A DNA stretch of 64,000 bases, from positions 62,001 to 126,000 of the forward strand of contig CAZVJY010000003.1 of assembly GCA_964626685.1 (NCBI GenBank), given 5' to 3'. The stretch's first letter is position 1. Each line of letters opens with the position of its first letter. The stretch comes from RGEC01 sp964626685 (lineage in GTDB: Bacteria; Bacteroidota; Bacteroidia; NS11-12g; UBA955). The notes beneath the pieces were generated by a model, which saw nothing but the letters and a program-made list of their open reading frames with translations, made no database searches and was not told the origin of the DNA. Below, in pieces: positions 40,719-49,746 of this stretch. The position numbers and the translations under genes are program-made.

Positions 40719-43181
40719 ATGCATTATACCTGGCAGGAAATCACAGAAATTATCAAAGGTGAAGCTATTTCGGCCGATGCCGGTATGGTGCTCACCCAGC
40801 CGGGATATGATACACGCAGGCTTGGAAACCCTGTCGGGACCTTGTTTTTTGCTTTGCCCGGCAGTCATCGCAAGGGAACGGAGTTTGTGCTTTCGGCTGC
40901 CGCTGCCGGTGTGCGCAGTTTTGTGATTCCAAAAGATGCTGCAGTGCCGGATCTGTCGGGTTGCAATATTTTGCGCGTATCCGATGTGTTGCAGGCCTTG
41001 CAGGAGCTGGCAACTTACCACCGCAGCAGATTTACCGGCCCGGTTATTGGCATAACAGGCAGCAATGGTAAAACCATCGTAAAAGAATGGTTGCATCAGC
41101 TTCTGGGCGAGGAGTTCAGTGCTCACCGAAGTCCGCGCAGTTACAATTCTCAAATTGGTGTTGCCATTTCCCTTTTGGGTATTGAGCCTTGGCATAAAAT
41201 GGCCATTATTGAGGCCGGAATATCAAAGCCCGGTGAAATGGAGCGTTTGTGGCAGATGATTAAACCCAATCTCGCCATTTGCACCCACCTTGGCAGTGCC
41301 CACGACGAAGGTTTTGAAAACCGTGAACAAAAAGCCCGCGAAAAGGCGCAGCTGTTTAAAGATGCCGATGTAGTCGTATTCCCCGGTGATTCAGCCGAGA
41401 TAAAAACTGCCGTTCAGTTGTACAAATCTACCCAGCCCCTTACCAAATTTATTTCCTGGGGTAAATCTGAAGGCAATGGCTATCGTTTGCTGGAAGAAAA
41501 TTTCGGTCAGGGATATACGCGTATAAAATTTGTTCACCGCAGCACAGAGCATCAGCTGGAAATTTCCTTTACAGACAAAGCTTCTGTAGAAAATACGATG
41601 TCGTGTTTGTGCACGCTGGCCGCACTGGAGCGCTGGGATCCTGCACATGTTGAGCAATTCAGGCATTTGCACGCGCTGGAAAACCGACTTGCATTTACCG
41701 AAGGCAGAAACGGCAATTATCTGGTAAACGACAGCTATAGCAATGATCCCGATAGTCTTCAGGTGGCGCTGGATTTCATGGTGCGGCAGCAGCCCGACAA
41801 ACCGGCATGTGTCATCCTCAGCGACATGGACCAGAGCGACCCTGATAAAAAGCGGCTGTCTGCCCAAATAGCGAATATTTTACAACAAAAAAGAGTAAAA
41901 CGTTTGGTGCTGGTTGGTGAGACATTTTCGTTGCATGTTGCCGAATTTGCCGCTTTTGATTTGAATTGTTTCGCTAACACCACTGCTGTAATAGATTCGG
42001 GTATTTTAACCCAGCTGCAAAATGAAGCCATACTTATCAAAGGCTCCAGGCGGTTTTGTTTTGAGAAAATACATGCTTTGTTGAAAAAGCAACTGCATAA
42101 AACCCATTTGCAAATTGACCTTGAGGCACTGCGGCATAATTATCGGTTTTTTAGAAATGCGGTTGCACCCAAAACCCGCCTGATGGCCATGGTGAAGGCT
42201 TTTGGTTACGGCAGCGGTAGTTTTGAAGTGGCCCGCACCCTCCAGTTTATGGGCGTGGATTACCTGGCAGTTGCCTTTGCCGATGAAGGTGTGGCCTTGC
42301 GCGAAGCAGGAATAAAAACGCCGATTATGGTAATGAATACGGGCGCCGAAGACATGGCAAGCCGCATGCAATATGGTCTTGAGCCGGTGGTGTTTGATGT
42401 GGCGGGCTTGCAGACCATGTCGGAGATGGCCGGAAGCAACGAAATTACTGTCCACCTGGAGGTAGATACAGGCATGCACCGACTTGGATTTGCGCCTGAA
42501 ACCCTAAAAAACCTTGCTCCGGATTTACCTGAAAATATCCGAGTTGCCTCGGTATTTACCCACCTGGCAGCATCCGAAGATCCTGTGCACGATAATTTTA
42601 CGCGTGAGCAGATAGCGAAGTTCGTCCAGGCAGCCGATATGTTTGAAGAAAGGCTGGGATATGCTCCATTACGCCATGTATTAAACACCGGCGGCATTCT
42701 GCGTTTCGCTGAATACGGAATGGACATGGTTCGGCTGGGTGTGGGTTTGTATGGTGTGGATCCGAGGCAGCAGCAGCAAGCGGATTTGAAGCCGGTAACA
42801 ACCCTTTACAGCAGTATATCGCAATTGCACACCCTGCAGCCTGGAGAGGGCGTAGGCTACGGACGTCGTTCTGTTGCAGATACCGCCCGGGTAATAGCCA
42901 CCTTGCCAGTGGGTTATGCCGATGGGTTTCGGCGCAGTCTCGGCAATGGGAAGTGGCAAGTTTTGATAAGAGGCCAAAAAGCACAGGTTGTGGGCAATGT
43001 GTGCATGGATATGTGCATGGTGGATGTGACCGGCATTGATTGCCGCGAAGGCGATGAAGTGGTTGTTTTTGGTGCAGAAAACACCGTAGCCCAAATGGCT
43101 CAATGCGCTGATACCATTCCCTATGAGATTCTTACGGGTATTTCTTCCCGCGTTCCCAGGGAGTACGTAGGGGAGAATTGA
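40719..43181 (+). CDS. murF-alr: Bifunctional UDP-MurNAc-tripeptide:D-Ala-D-Ala ligase / alanine racemase
   Basis: The 820-residue fusion has an N-terminal Mur ligase (about 1-455) with the ATP-binding GSNGKTIVKEW and the NDSYSNDPDS motif. The C-terminal alanine racemase (about 460-820) has PLP Lys about 493 in AMVKAFGYGSG and catalytic Tyr in GVGYGRRSV. One polypeptide makes D-Ala and adds D-Ala-D-Ala to the UDP-MurNAc peptide. This fusion is known in Bacteroidota and Cyanobacteria-like lineages. Both active-site sets look intact. A bidirectional terminator follows. Confidence 0.95.
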   Translation: MHYTWQEITEIIKGEAISADAGMVLTQPGYDTRRLGNPVGTLFFALPGSHRKGTEFVLSAAAAGVRSFVIPKDAAVPDLSGCNILRVSDVLQALQELATYHRSRFTGPVIGITGSNGKTIVKEWLHQLLGEEFSAHRSPRSYNSQIGVAISLLGIEPWHKMAIIEAGISKPGEMERLWQMIKPNLAICTHLGSAHDEGFENREQKAREKAQLFKDADVVVFPGDSAEIKTAVQLYKSTQPLTKFISWGKSEGNGYRLLEENFGQGYTRIKFVHRSTEHQLEISFTDKASVENTMSCLCTLAALERWDPAHVEQFRHLHALENRLAFTEGRNGNYLVNDSYSNDPDSLQVALDFMVRQQPDKPACVILSDMDQSDPDKKRLSAQIANILQQKRVKRLVLVGETFSLHVAEFAAFDLNCFANTTAVIDSGILTQLQNEAILIKGSRRFCFEKIHALLKKQLHKTHLQIDLEALRHNYRFFRNAVAPKTRLMAMVKAFGYGSGSFEVARTLQFMGVDYLAVAFADEGVALREAGIKTPIMVMNTGAEDMASRMQYGLEPVVFDVAGLQTMSEMAGSNEITVHLEVDTGMHRLGFAPETLKNLAPDLPENIRVASVFTHLAASEDPVHDNFTREQIAKFVQAADMFEERLGYAPLRHVLNTGGILRFAEYGMDMVRLGVGLYGVDPRQQQQADLKPVTTLYSSISQLHTLQPGEGVGYGRRSVADTARVIATLPVGYADGFRRSLGNGKWQVLIRGQKAQVVGNVCMDMCMVDVTGIDCREGDEVVVFGAENTVAQMAQCADTIPYEILTGISSRVPREYVGEN

Positions 43182-43185
43182 TTAC

Positions 43186-43216
43186 AAAAAAGCCCCGCAA
43201 AATGCAGGGCTTTTCT
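43186..43216. terminator. Bidirectional terminator between murF-alr and the DUF3108 gene
   Basis: Stem AAAAGCCC/GGGCTTTT (43188-43195 with 43207-43214), extended by a GC/GC pair with one internal mismatch and an AAAAT loop. T-runs are present on both strands, longer on the minus. Confidence 0.85.
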
Positions 43217-43237
43217 GAACACTATGGAACACAAAAC

Positions 43238-44053
43238 TTATTTCTTTTGCAATGCGGTGAAGGTATTTCTCAGTCCTTCGTAGCCTGTAATATCTACCTT
43301 TAAGGAACCCACCTGTATAGCAGTCTGAACGCGGATGGGAATGCGGTTGGCATCGTCACTTACCCACACGGTCATGTCATTGCTGCTCTTAAATACCCGG
43401 TCCACAACGAGCTTCGGTCTGAGTTTTATGCATTTTACCTTACCGATATCGGTGCTGAGGGTTTCTTTGCCAAGGTAGGTAAAATTCAGGTTGTAAATTT
43501 TATTGTCCATATAAATATCCAGCGGATATATCTGGTTGATTTTGGCGGTTTCAAAATTCAGGTTGCGGGCATAGTAAAGCGATGAGGCAATATCCTGGGT
43601 ATACATGGGCATATTCAATTCGCCATCGGTATTGCGCAGTTTCTTTTTGTCATGCATGTAAATGGCAAGGTCCTCATCATAATACTTGTTTTCACGCACG
43701 GTTTTAGCATAACGAATGGGTGCAAGGGCCTCTGCATCTATCCAGCTCTGAAATTTATCGCGCACTTTGTATGCCCAGTCAAAACTCTTCAGGGTTTCAC
43801 CCTCGCAGCGCACGGCCAGGGCATCGCGGCCATTGATAGTAGTGGCTTGGTCAACAGCCATGGTAATATTGGCAGCATTGATAATGCCGTAATGAACACG
43901 AAATTTTAGTTTTTCCCCCACTTTAAATGCCTGGTTGTTCAATTTGCGATAATTGAACGGATCCGCTGAAGCGGAATGATTCTGCATGCTGAAGGATTGA
44001 ACCAGCAGGGCTAAACCGGCGGCGAATGCGATGATGACAAAACTGCGTTTCAT
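43238..44053 (-). CDS. DUF3108 domain secreted protein
   Basis: The 271-residue protein has a signal peptide (MKRSFVIIAFAAGLALLVQSFS) and a DUF3108 core: FKVGEKLKFRVHYGIINAANITM near the N-terminus, DKFQSWIDAEALAP and VWVSDDANRIPIRVQ. The family is periplasmic or outer-membrane associated with unknown function. ATG 44053 fits the signal sequence; the 16 upstream in-frame residues are not signal-like. I saw no clear TAnnTTTG box close to this start. Confidence 0.85.
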   Translation of the reverse strand: MKRSFVIIAFAAGLALLVQSFSMQNHSASADPFNYRKLNNQAFKVGEKLKFRVHYGIINAANITMAVDQATTINGRDALAVRCEGETLKSFDWAYKVRDKFQSWIDAEALAPIRYAKTVRENKYYDEDLAIYMHDKKKLRNTDGELNMPMYTQDIASSLYYARNLNFETAKINQIYPLDIYMDNKIYNLNFTYLGKETLSTDIGKVKCIKLRPKLVVDRVFKSSNDMTVWVSDDANRIPIRVQTAIQVGSLKVDITGYEGLRNTFTALQKK

Positions 44054-44138
44054 GGTGTAACTGTTTCTTACATATACACACATCGTATGCCAAACCCCCA
44101 AACCAGGTTAAAAATAAATTTCAGCCCCGGTTTCAATG

Positions 44139-44146
44139 TATTTTTG
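44139..44146 (+). promoter_or_regulatory. selD promoter -7 box TATTTTTG
   Basis: Perfect TAnnTTTG match ending 4 nt before GTG 44151. An ATG at 44136 abuts its 5' side, so the GTG is the more likely start. Confidence 0.55.
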
Positions 44147-44150
44147 TGGC

Positions 44151-45170
44151 GTGGGTATTCCTGACTTGTTATCTTTTGGCAAAGGCAGCGGTTGCGGCTG
44201 TAAGCTTCCGCCGGAGGCATTGAAATCCATGCTTTCCGGATTTACCTGTCAAAATGATACGGACAATGTTGTGGTTGGGAATGATATGTCAGACGATTGT
44301 TCAGTGTATGACCTGGGTAATGGGCAATACCTCCTGCAAACCGTGGATTTTTTTACACCCATGGTGAATGATGCTTTTATGTATGGTTCTGCAGCGGCAG
44401 CCAATGCACTCAGCGATATCTGGGCCATGGGAGGCAAGCCGCTGATGGCCAATGCTGTTTTCAGCTGGCCGGCTGAATTGCCATTGGAAATGGGCAGGGA
44501 AGTACTTCGCGGGGCGCAGGAAATTTGCCGGCAGGCAGGCGTGGCAATGGCAGGCGGGCATACCATTGATGGGCGCGAGCCTTTGTTTGGGCTCTCGGTA
44601 ACCGGTTTGGCTACACCCCTGACATTAAAAAGGAATTCCGGTGCCAAACCGGGAGATGTAATTCTGCTGAGTAAGCCCTTGGGTGTGGGTATGCTGGCAG
44701 CAGCCTACAAACGGGGCATGGCAGATGAAAATCAGAAAAACGCACTGCACAAGGCGTTGCTGAAACTGAATATAGCAGGGGAGCAGCTGGGTGACAATCC
44801 GGATGTGCATGCGATGACGGATGTGACGGGTTTTGGACTTGCCGGACATTTGCTTGAAATGTTGCGAGCTGCAGGCTGTGGTGCGGTAATCCGTGAAGAC
44901 TGTCTGCCTAAAATTCCTGAGTCTGTTTCTTTGGCCGCATCGTTTGTGCTGCCCGACAATGCCACCCGAAACTGGAATGCATATGAAAAAGAGATTAAGA
45001 TGAATAATCCGGCTGCTTTTCCATGGATTGCGGACCCTCAAACCAATGGGGGATTGCTAATAGCAGTAGCACCCGCGGTTACGGAAATGCTAAAAAATGC
45101 GTTTCCCGAACTGTGCGAAATAGGTTCAATTACAGGAGCACAGGAAAACCCGGTGCTGGTAGTGGATTAA
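44151..45170 (+). CDS. selD: Selenide, water dikinase (selenophosphate synthase)
   Basis: SelD (339 residues) makes selenophosphate from selenide and ATP. Active-site Cys15 and Lys18 lie in GSGCGCK (a Cys form, no selenocysteine). TVDFFTP, the AGGHTIDGREP motif and TDVTGFGLAGHL complete the PurM-like ATPase. Start GTG 44151 is preferred because of the promoter box; ATG 44136 would add five residues. The product could feed selenocysteine or 2-selenouridine in tRNA. No selA, selB or ybbB gene lies in the window. The 3' end overlaps pdhB by 4 nt. Confidence 0.93.
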   Translation: MGIPDLLSFGKGSGCGCKLPPEALKSMLSGFTCQNDTDNVVVGNDMSDDCSVYDLGNGQYLLQTVDFFTPMVNDAFMYGSAAAANALSDIWAMGGKPLMANAVFSWPAELPLEMGREVLRGAQEICRQAGVAMAGGHTIDGREPLFGLSVTGLATPLTLKRNSGAKPGDVILLSKPLGVGMLAAAYKRGMADENQKNALHKALLKLNIAGEQLGDNPDVHAMTDVTGFGLAGHLLEMLRAAGCGAVIREDCLPKIPESVSLAASFVLPDNATRNWNAYEKEIKMNNPAAFPWIADPQTNGGLLIAVAPAVTEMLKNAFPELCEIGSITGAQENPVLVVD

Positions 45171-46147
45171 TTTTTATAACAAACCGCTTTAACCGCTTTC
45201 ACGGTGCGTTCCACGTTGGGCAGGTATGCGTCAACAAATACGCCTGCATAAGGCAATGTTGTGTCTTGGCTGGTAACGCGGTGTACAGGTGCATCCAGGT
45301 AATCAAAAGCCCTGCGCTGCACAATGTGGCTTATTTCAGAGCTGATGCTCGCCAGTGGCCATGCCTCTTCCAAAATCACCAGGCGGTTGGTTTTCTTCAC
45401 GCTATTGATGATGGTGTCATAATCAATGGGGCGTACGGTGCGTAAGTCAATCAGCTCAGCGCTGATGCCTTCTTTGGCCAGTTCTTCCACGGCAGTGATG
45501 GCACGCAGCATCATTTTTCCGAAAGAAACCAGGGTAACGTCTGTTCCTTCTTTCACAACGTGCGCCTGACCGATGGGCAATAAATATTCTTCTTCAGGTA
45601 CGGCACCTTTCAGTCCATACATCTGTTCGCTTTCCATGAAAATCACGGGGTTCTCATCACGGATAGCAGATTTCAGCAAACCTTTTGCATCAGCAGGATT
45701 GCTTGGAACAACCACTTTCAGGCCCGGGGTGTTGGCATACCAGTTTTCAAAGTTCTGGCTGTGCTGCTGTGCAAGCTGTCCTGCGCTGCCAGTGGGTCCT
45801 CTGAATACCATGGGGCAGGTATATTGTCCGTTGCTCATGCTGTTCATTTTTGCCGCGCTGTTGATGACCTGATCAATGGCTACCAGCGAGAAGTTGAATG
45901 TCATAAACTCGCAGATAGGACGTAATCCATTGGCGGCAGCACCTACGGCAATGCCGGCAAAACCGAGTTCGGCGATAGGCGTATCAATTACCCTTTTGGG
46001 GCCAAACTCTGCAAGCATGCCTTGGCTAACCTTGTAGGCACCGTTGTATTCTGCAACTTCTTCTCCGAGCAAAAACACGCGCTCATCGCGGCGCATTTCT
46101 TCGGTCATAGCCTCACGCAAGGCTTCTCTGAACTGAATTTCTCTCAT
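45167..46147 (-). CDS. pdhB: Pyruvate/2-oxoacid dehydrogenase E1 component, beta subunit
   Basis: The 326-residue transketolase-like beta subunit has the family start REIQFREALREAMTEEM, the LLGEEVAEYNGAYKVSQG region with conserved Glu, PIAELGFAGIAVGAA, and C-terminal DLRTVRPIDYDTI. With the alpha subunit it decarboxylates pyruvate (or a branched 2-oxoacid) using thiamine diphosphate. The alpha subunit and E2 are not adjacent. ATG 46147 gives the canonical N-terminus. The promoter box is 52 nt upstream, a longer leader than most genes here. Confidence 0.93.
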   Translation of the reverse strand: MREIQFREALREAMTEEMRRDERVFLLGEEVAEYNGAYKVSQGMLAEFGPKRVIDTPIAELGFAGIAVGAAANGLRPICEFMTFNFSLVAIDQVINSAAKMNSMSNGQYTCPMVFRGPTGSAGQLAQQHSQNFENWYANTPGLKVVVPSNPADAKGLLKSAIRDENPVIFMESEQMYGLKGAVPEEEYLLPIGQAHVVKEGTDVTLVSFGKMMLRAITAVEELAKEGISAELIDLRTVRPIDYDTIINSVKKTNRLVILEEAWPLASISSEISHIVQRRAFDYLDAPVHRVTSQDTTLPYAGVFVDAYLPNVERTVKAVKAVCYKN

Positions 46148-46199
46148 GGTTGTTAAAAAGTAACCTGAAATTAAACCCAAGGGTCGCTTTTCGGCGGTG

Positions 46200-46207
46200 C
46201 AAAAATA
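46200..46207 (-). promoter_or_regulatory. pdhB promoter -7 box TATTTTTG
   Basis: Perfect TAnnTTTG match, 52 nt before ATG 46147; the longest leader among the consensus boxes here. Confidence 0.5.
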
Positions 46208-46253
46208 ACGAATTTCCCTTGCAAGGGTTCAGGGCTTTTTATAATATTCTGAA

Positions 46254-46820
46254 TCAGGCAATTCTTCGGCTGATAACGGCCTCTACCGCTTCCTGCATTT
46301 GCCTCGGTGATAACTTTCGCCATTGAAAAGCGTCCAGGTCACCGCCAAAATTGATGTAGTAATCAATACGCGCCCTGCGGAATTCATCCAGAACATGGTC
46401 CCGGAAATTGACAAATGCAATCCAACCGTCCTCTGTTTCTTGAAACCATTCCTCGTAATAACTGTCGTCGCTGGCATGGAAATTCAGCACGTTTTCGCCA
46501 ATCAGGATGAACTTTTGAATTCCTTGTTCGCCAAGCATTTCAATGACTTCGCGCTTCAGCATCATGATGTCGTTGTACAAAGCATCATTCCATTCTCCTA
46601 TTAGTTCCAGTATGGCAAAACCATCGGCATAGTCCACATACAGAATTTTCAGATACAGCGTGTTTGAGCCAAAAGCATCCCACTGCGGATGGATGAGGTA
46701 GTTATATACCGCATGGGTAAAGGTGAATTCACTGTATTCACGGCCATAAAACGGCGATTGCTCGTCTTCTGCAGCGTTGTAGAGGTGCAGCCAGTTGTAG
46801 TATGGCTCAATATCATGCAC
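46254..46820 (-). CDS. Conserved hypothetical acidic protein
   Basis: The 188-residue, Tyr/Trp- and acid-rich cytosolic protein (no signal or membrane helix) contains YVDYADGFAILELIGEWNDALYNDI and IQKFILIGENVLNFHASDDSYYEEWFQE. I do not recognise the family. The strand-helix pattern around FILIGENVLNF suggests an alpha/beta fold. Start is GTG 46820, 4 nt after a perfect TATTTTTG box; the ATG at 46816 is out of frame. It is divergent from the flippase gene. Confidence 0.75.
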   Translation of the reverse strand: MHDIEPYYNWLHLYNAAEDEQSPFYGREYSEFTFTHAVYNYLIHPQWDAFGSNTLYLKILYVDYADGFAILELIGEWNDALYNDIMMLKREVIEMLGEQGIQKFILIGENVLNFHASDDSYYEEWFQETEDGWIAFVNFRDHVLDEFRRARIDYYINFGGDLDAFQWRKLSPRQMQEAVEAVISRRIA

Positions 46821-46824
46821 GGTG

Positions 46825-46832
46825 CAAAAATA
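46825..46832 (-). promoter_or_regulatory. Promoter -7 box TATTTTTG of the hypothetical gene
   Basis: Perfect TAnnTTTG match, 4 nt before GTG 46820; a possible leaderless start. Confidence 0.55.
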
Positions 46833-46920
46833 ATTTGCTTTGCTGCAGTGCGCTAACCAGAGTTACCGAAATCAGCGGTTTTTTTTCGGATTGGCCGATT
46901 TCTTCTTTTTCTTTGTTGTG

Positions 46921-48366
46921 TTGAAACGCGCTTTTCTCGGTAATTTGTTTGTTTTGCAGGCACTGAACTGGCTCATCAAGCCGGTTTGGATTTTTTTTAT
47001 TGAGGTTGCTGTGCAAAACAGTCTTGGCGATGCCCTGTATGGCAAGTATTACGGCATTTTCGGATTGGCACTGTTGTTCAATATTTTGTTGGATTTCGGA
47101 CTGAATAATTACACGGCCACGCGGGTGGCTTCCGATCCCGCGCATGCTGTCCCGAAGGGTTTGTTCAAACTGAGAATTTTACTGGCACTGGGTTATATTC
47201 TTTTTACAGCCGCATTTGGTGTTTTTCAGCATATGGACCCTCGTTTTTTATCGCTGGTTATTCTAAATCAGGTGCTGGCCGGCTTTACGCTGTATTTCAG
47301 GGCGGTTTTACAGGGCAGGCATCTCTTTAAAACCGACAGCATTGCTTCGGTGGCAGACCGGCTTGTGGCTGTGCTGCTGCTTTCGTGGCTTATTGCAGGC
47401 AGTGGTCTCAGCGGGGAAGAAGGGCTCATCTGTTTTCTTCTGGCGCAAACGGCAGGATATTCAGTTTCTCTGTTTTTCTCATGGTTTTATGCAAGGAATG
47501 GCAGTTCCGTAGATGCCGCAGCGTTCCCATCCACGGGGTTATCCCTGCTTTCCTCGATGCGCTGGTTTGCCTTGCTTTCGCTGTGTATGGCCGTTTTTAC
47601 GCGTCTCGACACCCAGATGCTGCGCTATCTATCCGCAGGAGGAGAAGCAGCGGTAGGGCAGTATGCACGCAGTTTTCGCTTTTTGGATGCCGCCCTCATT
47701 TTTAGTTCTTTAATCAGTTCGCAACTGCTGCCACTTTTCAGCCGCATGATCAGCCGCAATGAATCCACCGATGGTTTGCTATGGCTTAATATCCGTATTA
47801 TTTTGTATGTCGCACTGCCGCTGATGCTCACGGGAATCTACTTTGCAGGACCTCTGCTTGGGTTGTTTTATTCGGGCGAGGGCAAAGCAGGAATAATGGC
47901 TGCGGATATGACGATTTTTGCCCGTCTTATGGCCTGCTTTTTACCCATGGCACTGGTGCATATTTTCGGAACCTGGCTTACCGCTGCCGGGGAATTGAAA
48001 AAACTGGCCATGCTGGCCATCTTGTGTGTTATGGTAAATGCAGGGTTTAATCTGTGGCTTATACCCGCTCAGGGGGCATCAGGCGCTGCCATGGCCGGAC
48101 TGATTACACAGGCACTTTTTCTGCTGGTTTGCATATGGTGGGTAATTCATCAAAAAGGTATTGAACTGACCCAGAGAAGAGTTCTGTATCTGGTATTTTG
48201 TGCCAATGCTGCCTGGGCTATTTTCAAAACAGTATCAAAAAATGTCCCGGATGTAAATGGTTTTCTTCTTTCCTGCGGCTTGTGGGCATTCACAGGCGCA
48301 TTCTTATTTGTTCCGGAGTGGAAGAAATGGCTGTTAAGGGGTAAAACAGTCAATAAGTTAAGTTAG
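46921..48366 (+). CDS. Polysaccharide flippase (Wzx/MATE-like)
   Basis: The 481-residue polytopic protein has about 12-14 hydrophobic helices and the polysaccharide-export start MKRAFLGNLFVLQALNWLIKPVWIF, then LDFGLNNYTATRVA and late LWLIPAQGASGAAMAGLITQ. Such flippases move lipid-linked oligosaccharides across the inner membrane. TTG 46921 is chosen because the typical N-terminus begins there and a near-consensus box (TTTCTTTG) ends 5 nt upstream; a TTG at 46840 would add 27 residues. No Wzy or Wzz is adjacent. The 3' end overlaps glyA by 4 nt. Confidence 0.83.
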   Translation: MKRAFLGNLFVLQALNWLIKPVWIFFIEVAVQNSLGDALYGKYYGIFGLALLFNILLDFGLNNYTATRVASDPAHAVPKGLFKLRILLALGYILFTAAFGVFQHMDPRFLSLVILNQVLAGFTLYFRAVLQGRHLFKTDSIASVADRLVAVLLLSWLIAGSGLSGEEGLICFLLAQTAGYSVSLFFSWFYARNGSSVDAAAFPSTGLSLLSSMRWFALLSLCMAVFTRLDTQMLRYLSAGGEAAVGQYARSFRFLDAALIFSSLISSQLLPLFSRMISRNESTDGLLWLNIRIILYVALPLMLTGIYFAGPLLGLFYSGEGKAGIMAADMTIFARLMACFLPMALVHIFGTWLTAAGELKKLAMLAILCVMVNAGFNLWLIPAQGASGAAMAGLITQALFLLVCIWWVIHQKGIELTQRRVLYLVFCANAAWAIFKTVSKNVPDVNGFLLSCGLWAFTGAFLFVPEWKKWLLRGKTVNKLS

Positions 48367-49640
48367 GCATACAGTGGATACTGTGCCATCAGCATATGCA
48401 CCCTGCTTTTTACGCTGTTAAGAATATCCGAATTTTCAGGGTTCATCAGTGCTTCGTCAATCAGTGCTGCCACGGTATCCATGTCGGCTTCGTTGAGTCC
48501 CCGGGTGGTTACGGCTGAGGTGCCCAGACGAATGCCCGAAGTAACAAATGGACTGCGGGTTTCAAATGGAACGGTATTTTTATTAACCGTAATGTCACAT
48601 AATCCCAGGGTGTTTTCTGCCAGTTTGCCGGTGAGGTTCTCACCTTTGGGTCTCAAATCTATAAGCATTAGGTGGTTATCGGTGCCTCCGCTGATGATGC
48701 TGTAACCCCGGCTCACCATGCCTGCCGCCAAGGCTGCTGCATTTTTCTTAACCTGTTCCTGATATTGTTTGAATCCGGGCTGTAATGCTTCACCAAAGGC
48801 AATGGCTTTTGCTGCAATCACATGTTCCAGTGGTCCGCCTTGGGTGCCAGGAAAAACAGCACCGTCCAGCAGGGCACTCATCATTTTTACCTCACCTTTG
48901 GGTGTGGTTTCTCCCCAGGGATTCGGGAAATCAGTTCCCATCATGATGATGCCTCCCCGTGGGCCTCTCAGTGTTTTGTGGGTTGTGCTGGTGGCAATAT
49001 GCACATGTTTCAGCGGATTGTCCAGCAACCCGGCGGCAATGAGGCCGGCAGGATGCGAAATATCGGCCAGCACCAGCGCGCCAACTTCATCAGCAACGGC
49101 GCGTATACGGGCATAATCCCATTCTCGGCTGTAGGAGCTGGCACCGCAAATGATAAGTTTTGGCTTAACCTCTCTGGCTTTGGTTTCCAGCGTTTCATAA
49201 TCGACATAGCCGGTATCTTGTTTCACACCGTAGAAATGGGGTTTATACAATTTACCCGAAAAATTAACAGGCGAACCATGCGTAAGGTGTCCGCCATGGC
49301 TTAGATCAAAACCCAATATGGAATCACCGGGCTTTAAAACGGCCAGCATTACGGCTGCATTCGCTTGCGCGCCGCTGTGCGGCTGCACATTGGCCCAACC
49401 GGCCCCAAAAAGCTGTTTCAAACGATCGATGGCGAGTTGTTCTACTTCGTCTACCACGGCACAACCACCGTAGTAGCGCTTGCCCGGCAGCCCTTCAGCA
49501 TATTTGTTTGTAAGCACAGAACCCATGGCTTCCATCACCTGTGGGCTAACAAAGTTTTCGCTTGCAATAAGCTCAATCCCTTCCTGCTGCCGTTTCAGTT
49601 CGCGGTTTATCAATCCAAAAACAACTTCGTCTCTTTGCAT
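48363..49640 (-). CDS. glyA: Serine hydroxymethyltransferase
   Basis: GlyA (425 residues) interconverts serine and glycine with tetrahydrofolate using PLP. The PLP lysine lies in STTHKTLRGPRGG. IELIASENFVSP, YGGC and DLSHGGHLTHG are family motifs, and the N-terminus MQRDEVVFGLINRELKRQQ is normal. It supplies one-carbon units. A near-consensus TTAATTTG box lies 11 nt upstream. Confidence 0.97.
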   Translation of the reverse strand: MQRDEVVFGLINRELKRQQEGIELIASENFVSPQVMEAMGSVLTNKYAEGLPGKRYYGGCAVVDEVEQLAIDRLKQLFGAGWANVQPHSGAQANAAVMLAVLKPGDSILGFDLSHGGHLTHGSPVNFSGKLYKPHFYGVKQDTGYVDYETLETKAREVKPKLIICGASSYSREWDYARIRAVADEVGALVLADISHPAGLIAAGLLDNPLKHVHIATSTTHKTLRGPRGGIIMMGTDFPNPWGETTPKGEVKMMSALLDGAVFPGTQGGPLEHVIAAKAIAFGEALQPGFKQYQEQVKKNAAALAAGMVSRGYSIISGGTDNHLMLIDLRPKGENLTGKLAENTLGLCDITVNKNTVPFETRSPFVTSGIRLGTSAVTTRGLNEADMDTVAALIDEALMNPENSDILNSVKSRVHMLMAQYPLYA

Positions 49641-49651
49641 AAATTTTACTG

Positions 49652-49659
49652 CAAATTAA
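49652..49659 (-). promoter_or_regulatory. glyA promoter box TTAATTTG (near consensus)
   Basis: One mismatch to TAnnTTTG, 11 nt before ATG 49640. Confidence 0.4.
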
Positions 49660-49746
49660 GAGCGAAAATTAATTTCTGTACCAAGTATTTTTTCTCCTCG
49701 GAATGCAGGCAAATTGCCTAAAAATAGTGAAATTCGCCACCTTAGT

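Noticed and set aside
44151..45170. selD taken as evidence for selenocysteine-containing genes in the window
   Set aside because: No gene here shows an in-frame TGA followed by conserved coding sequence, and SelD itself uses Cys.
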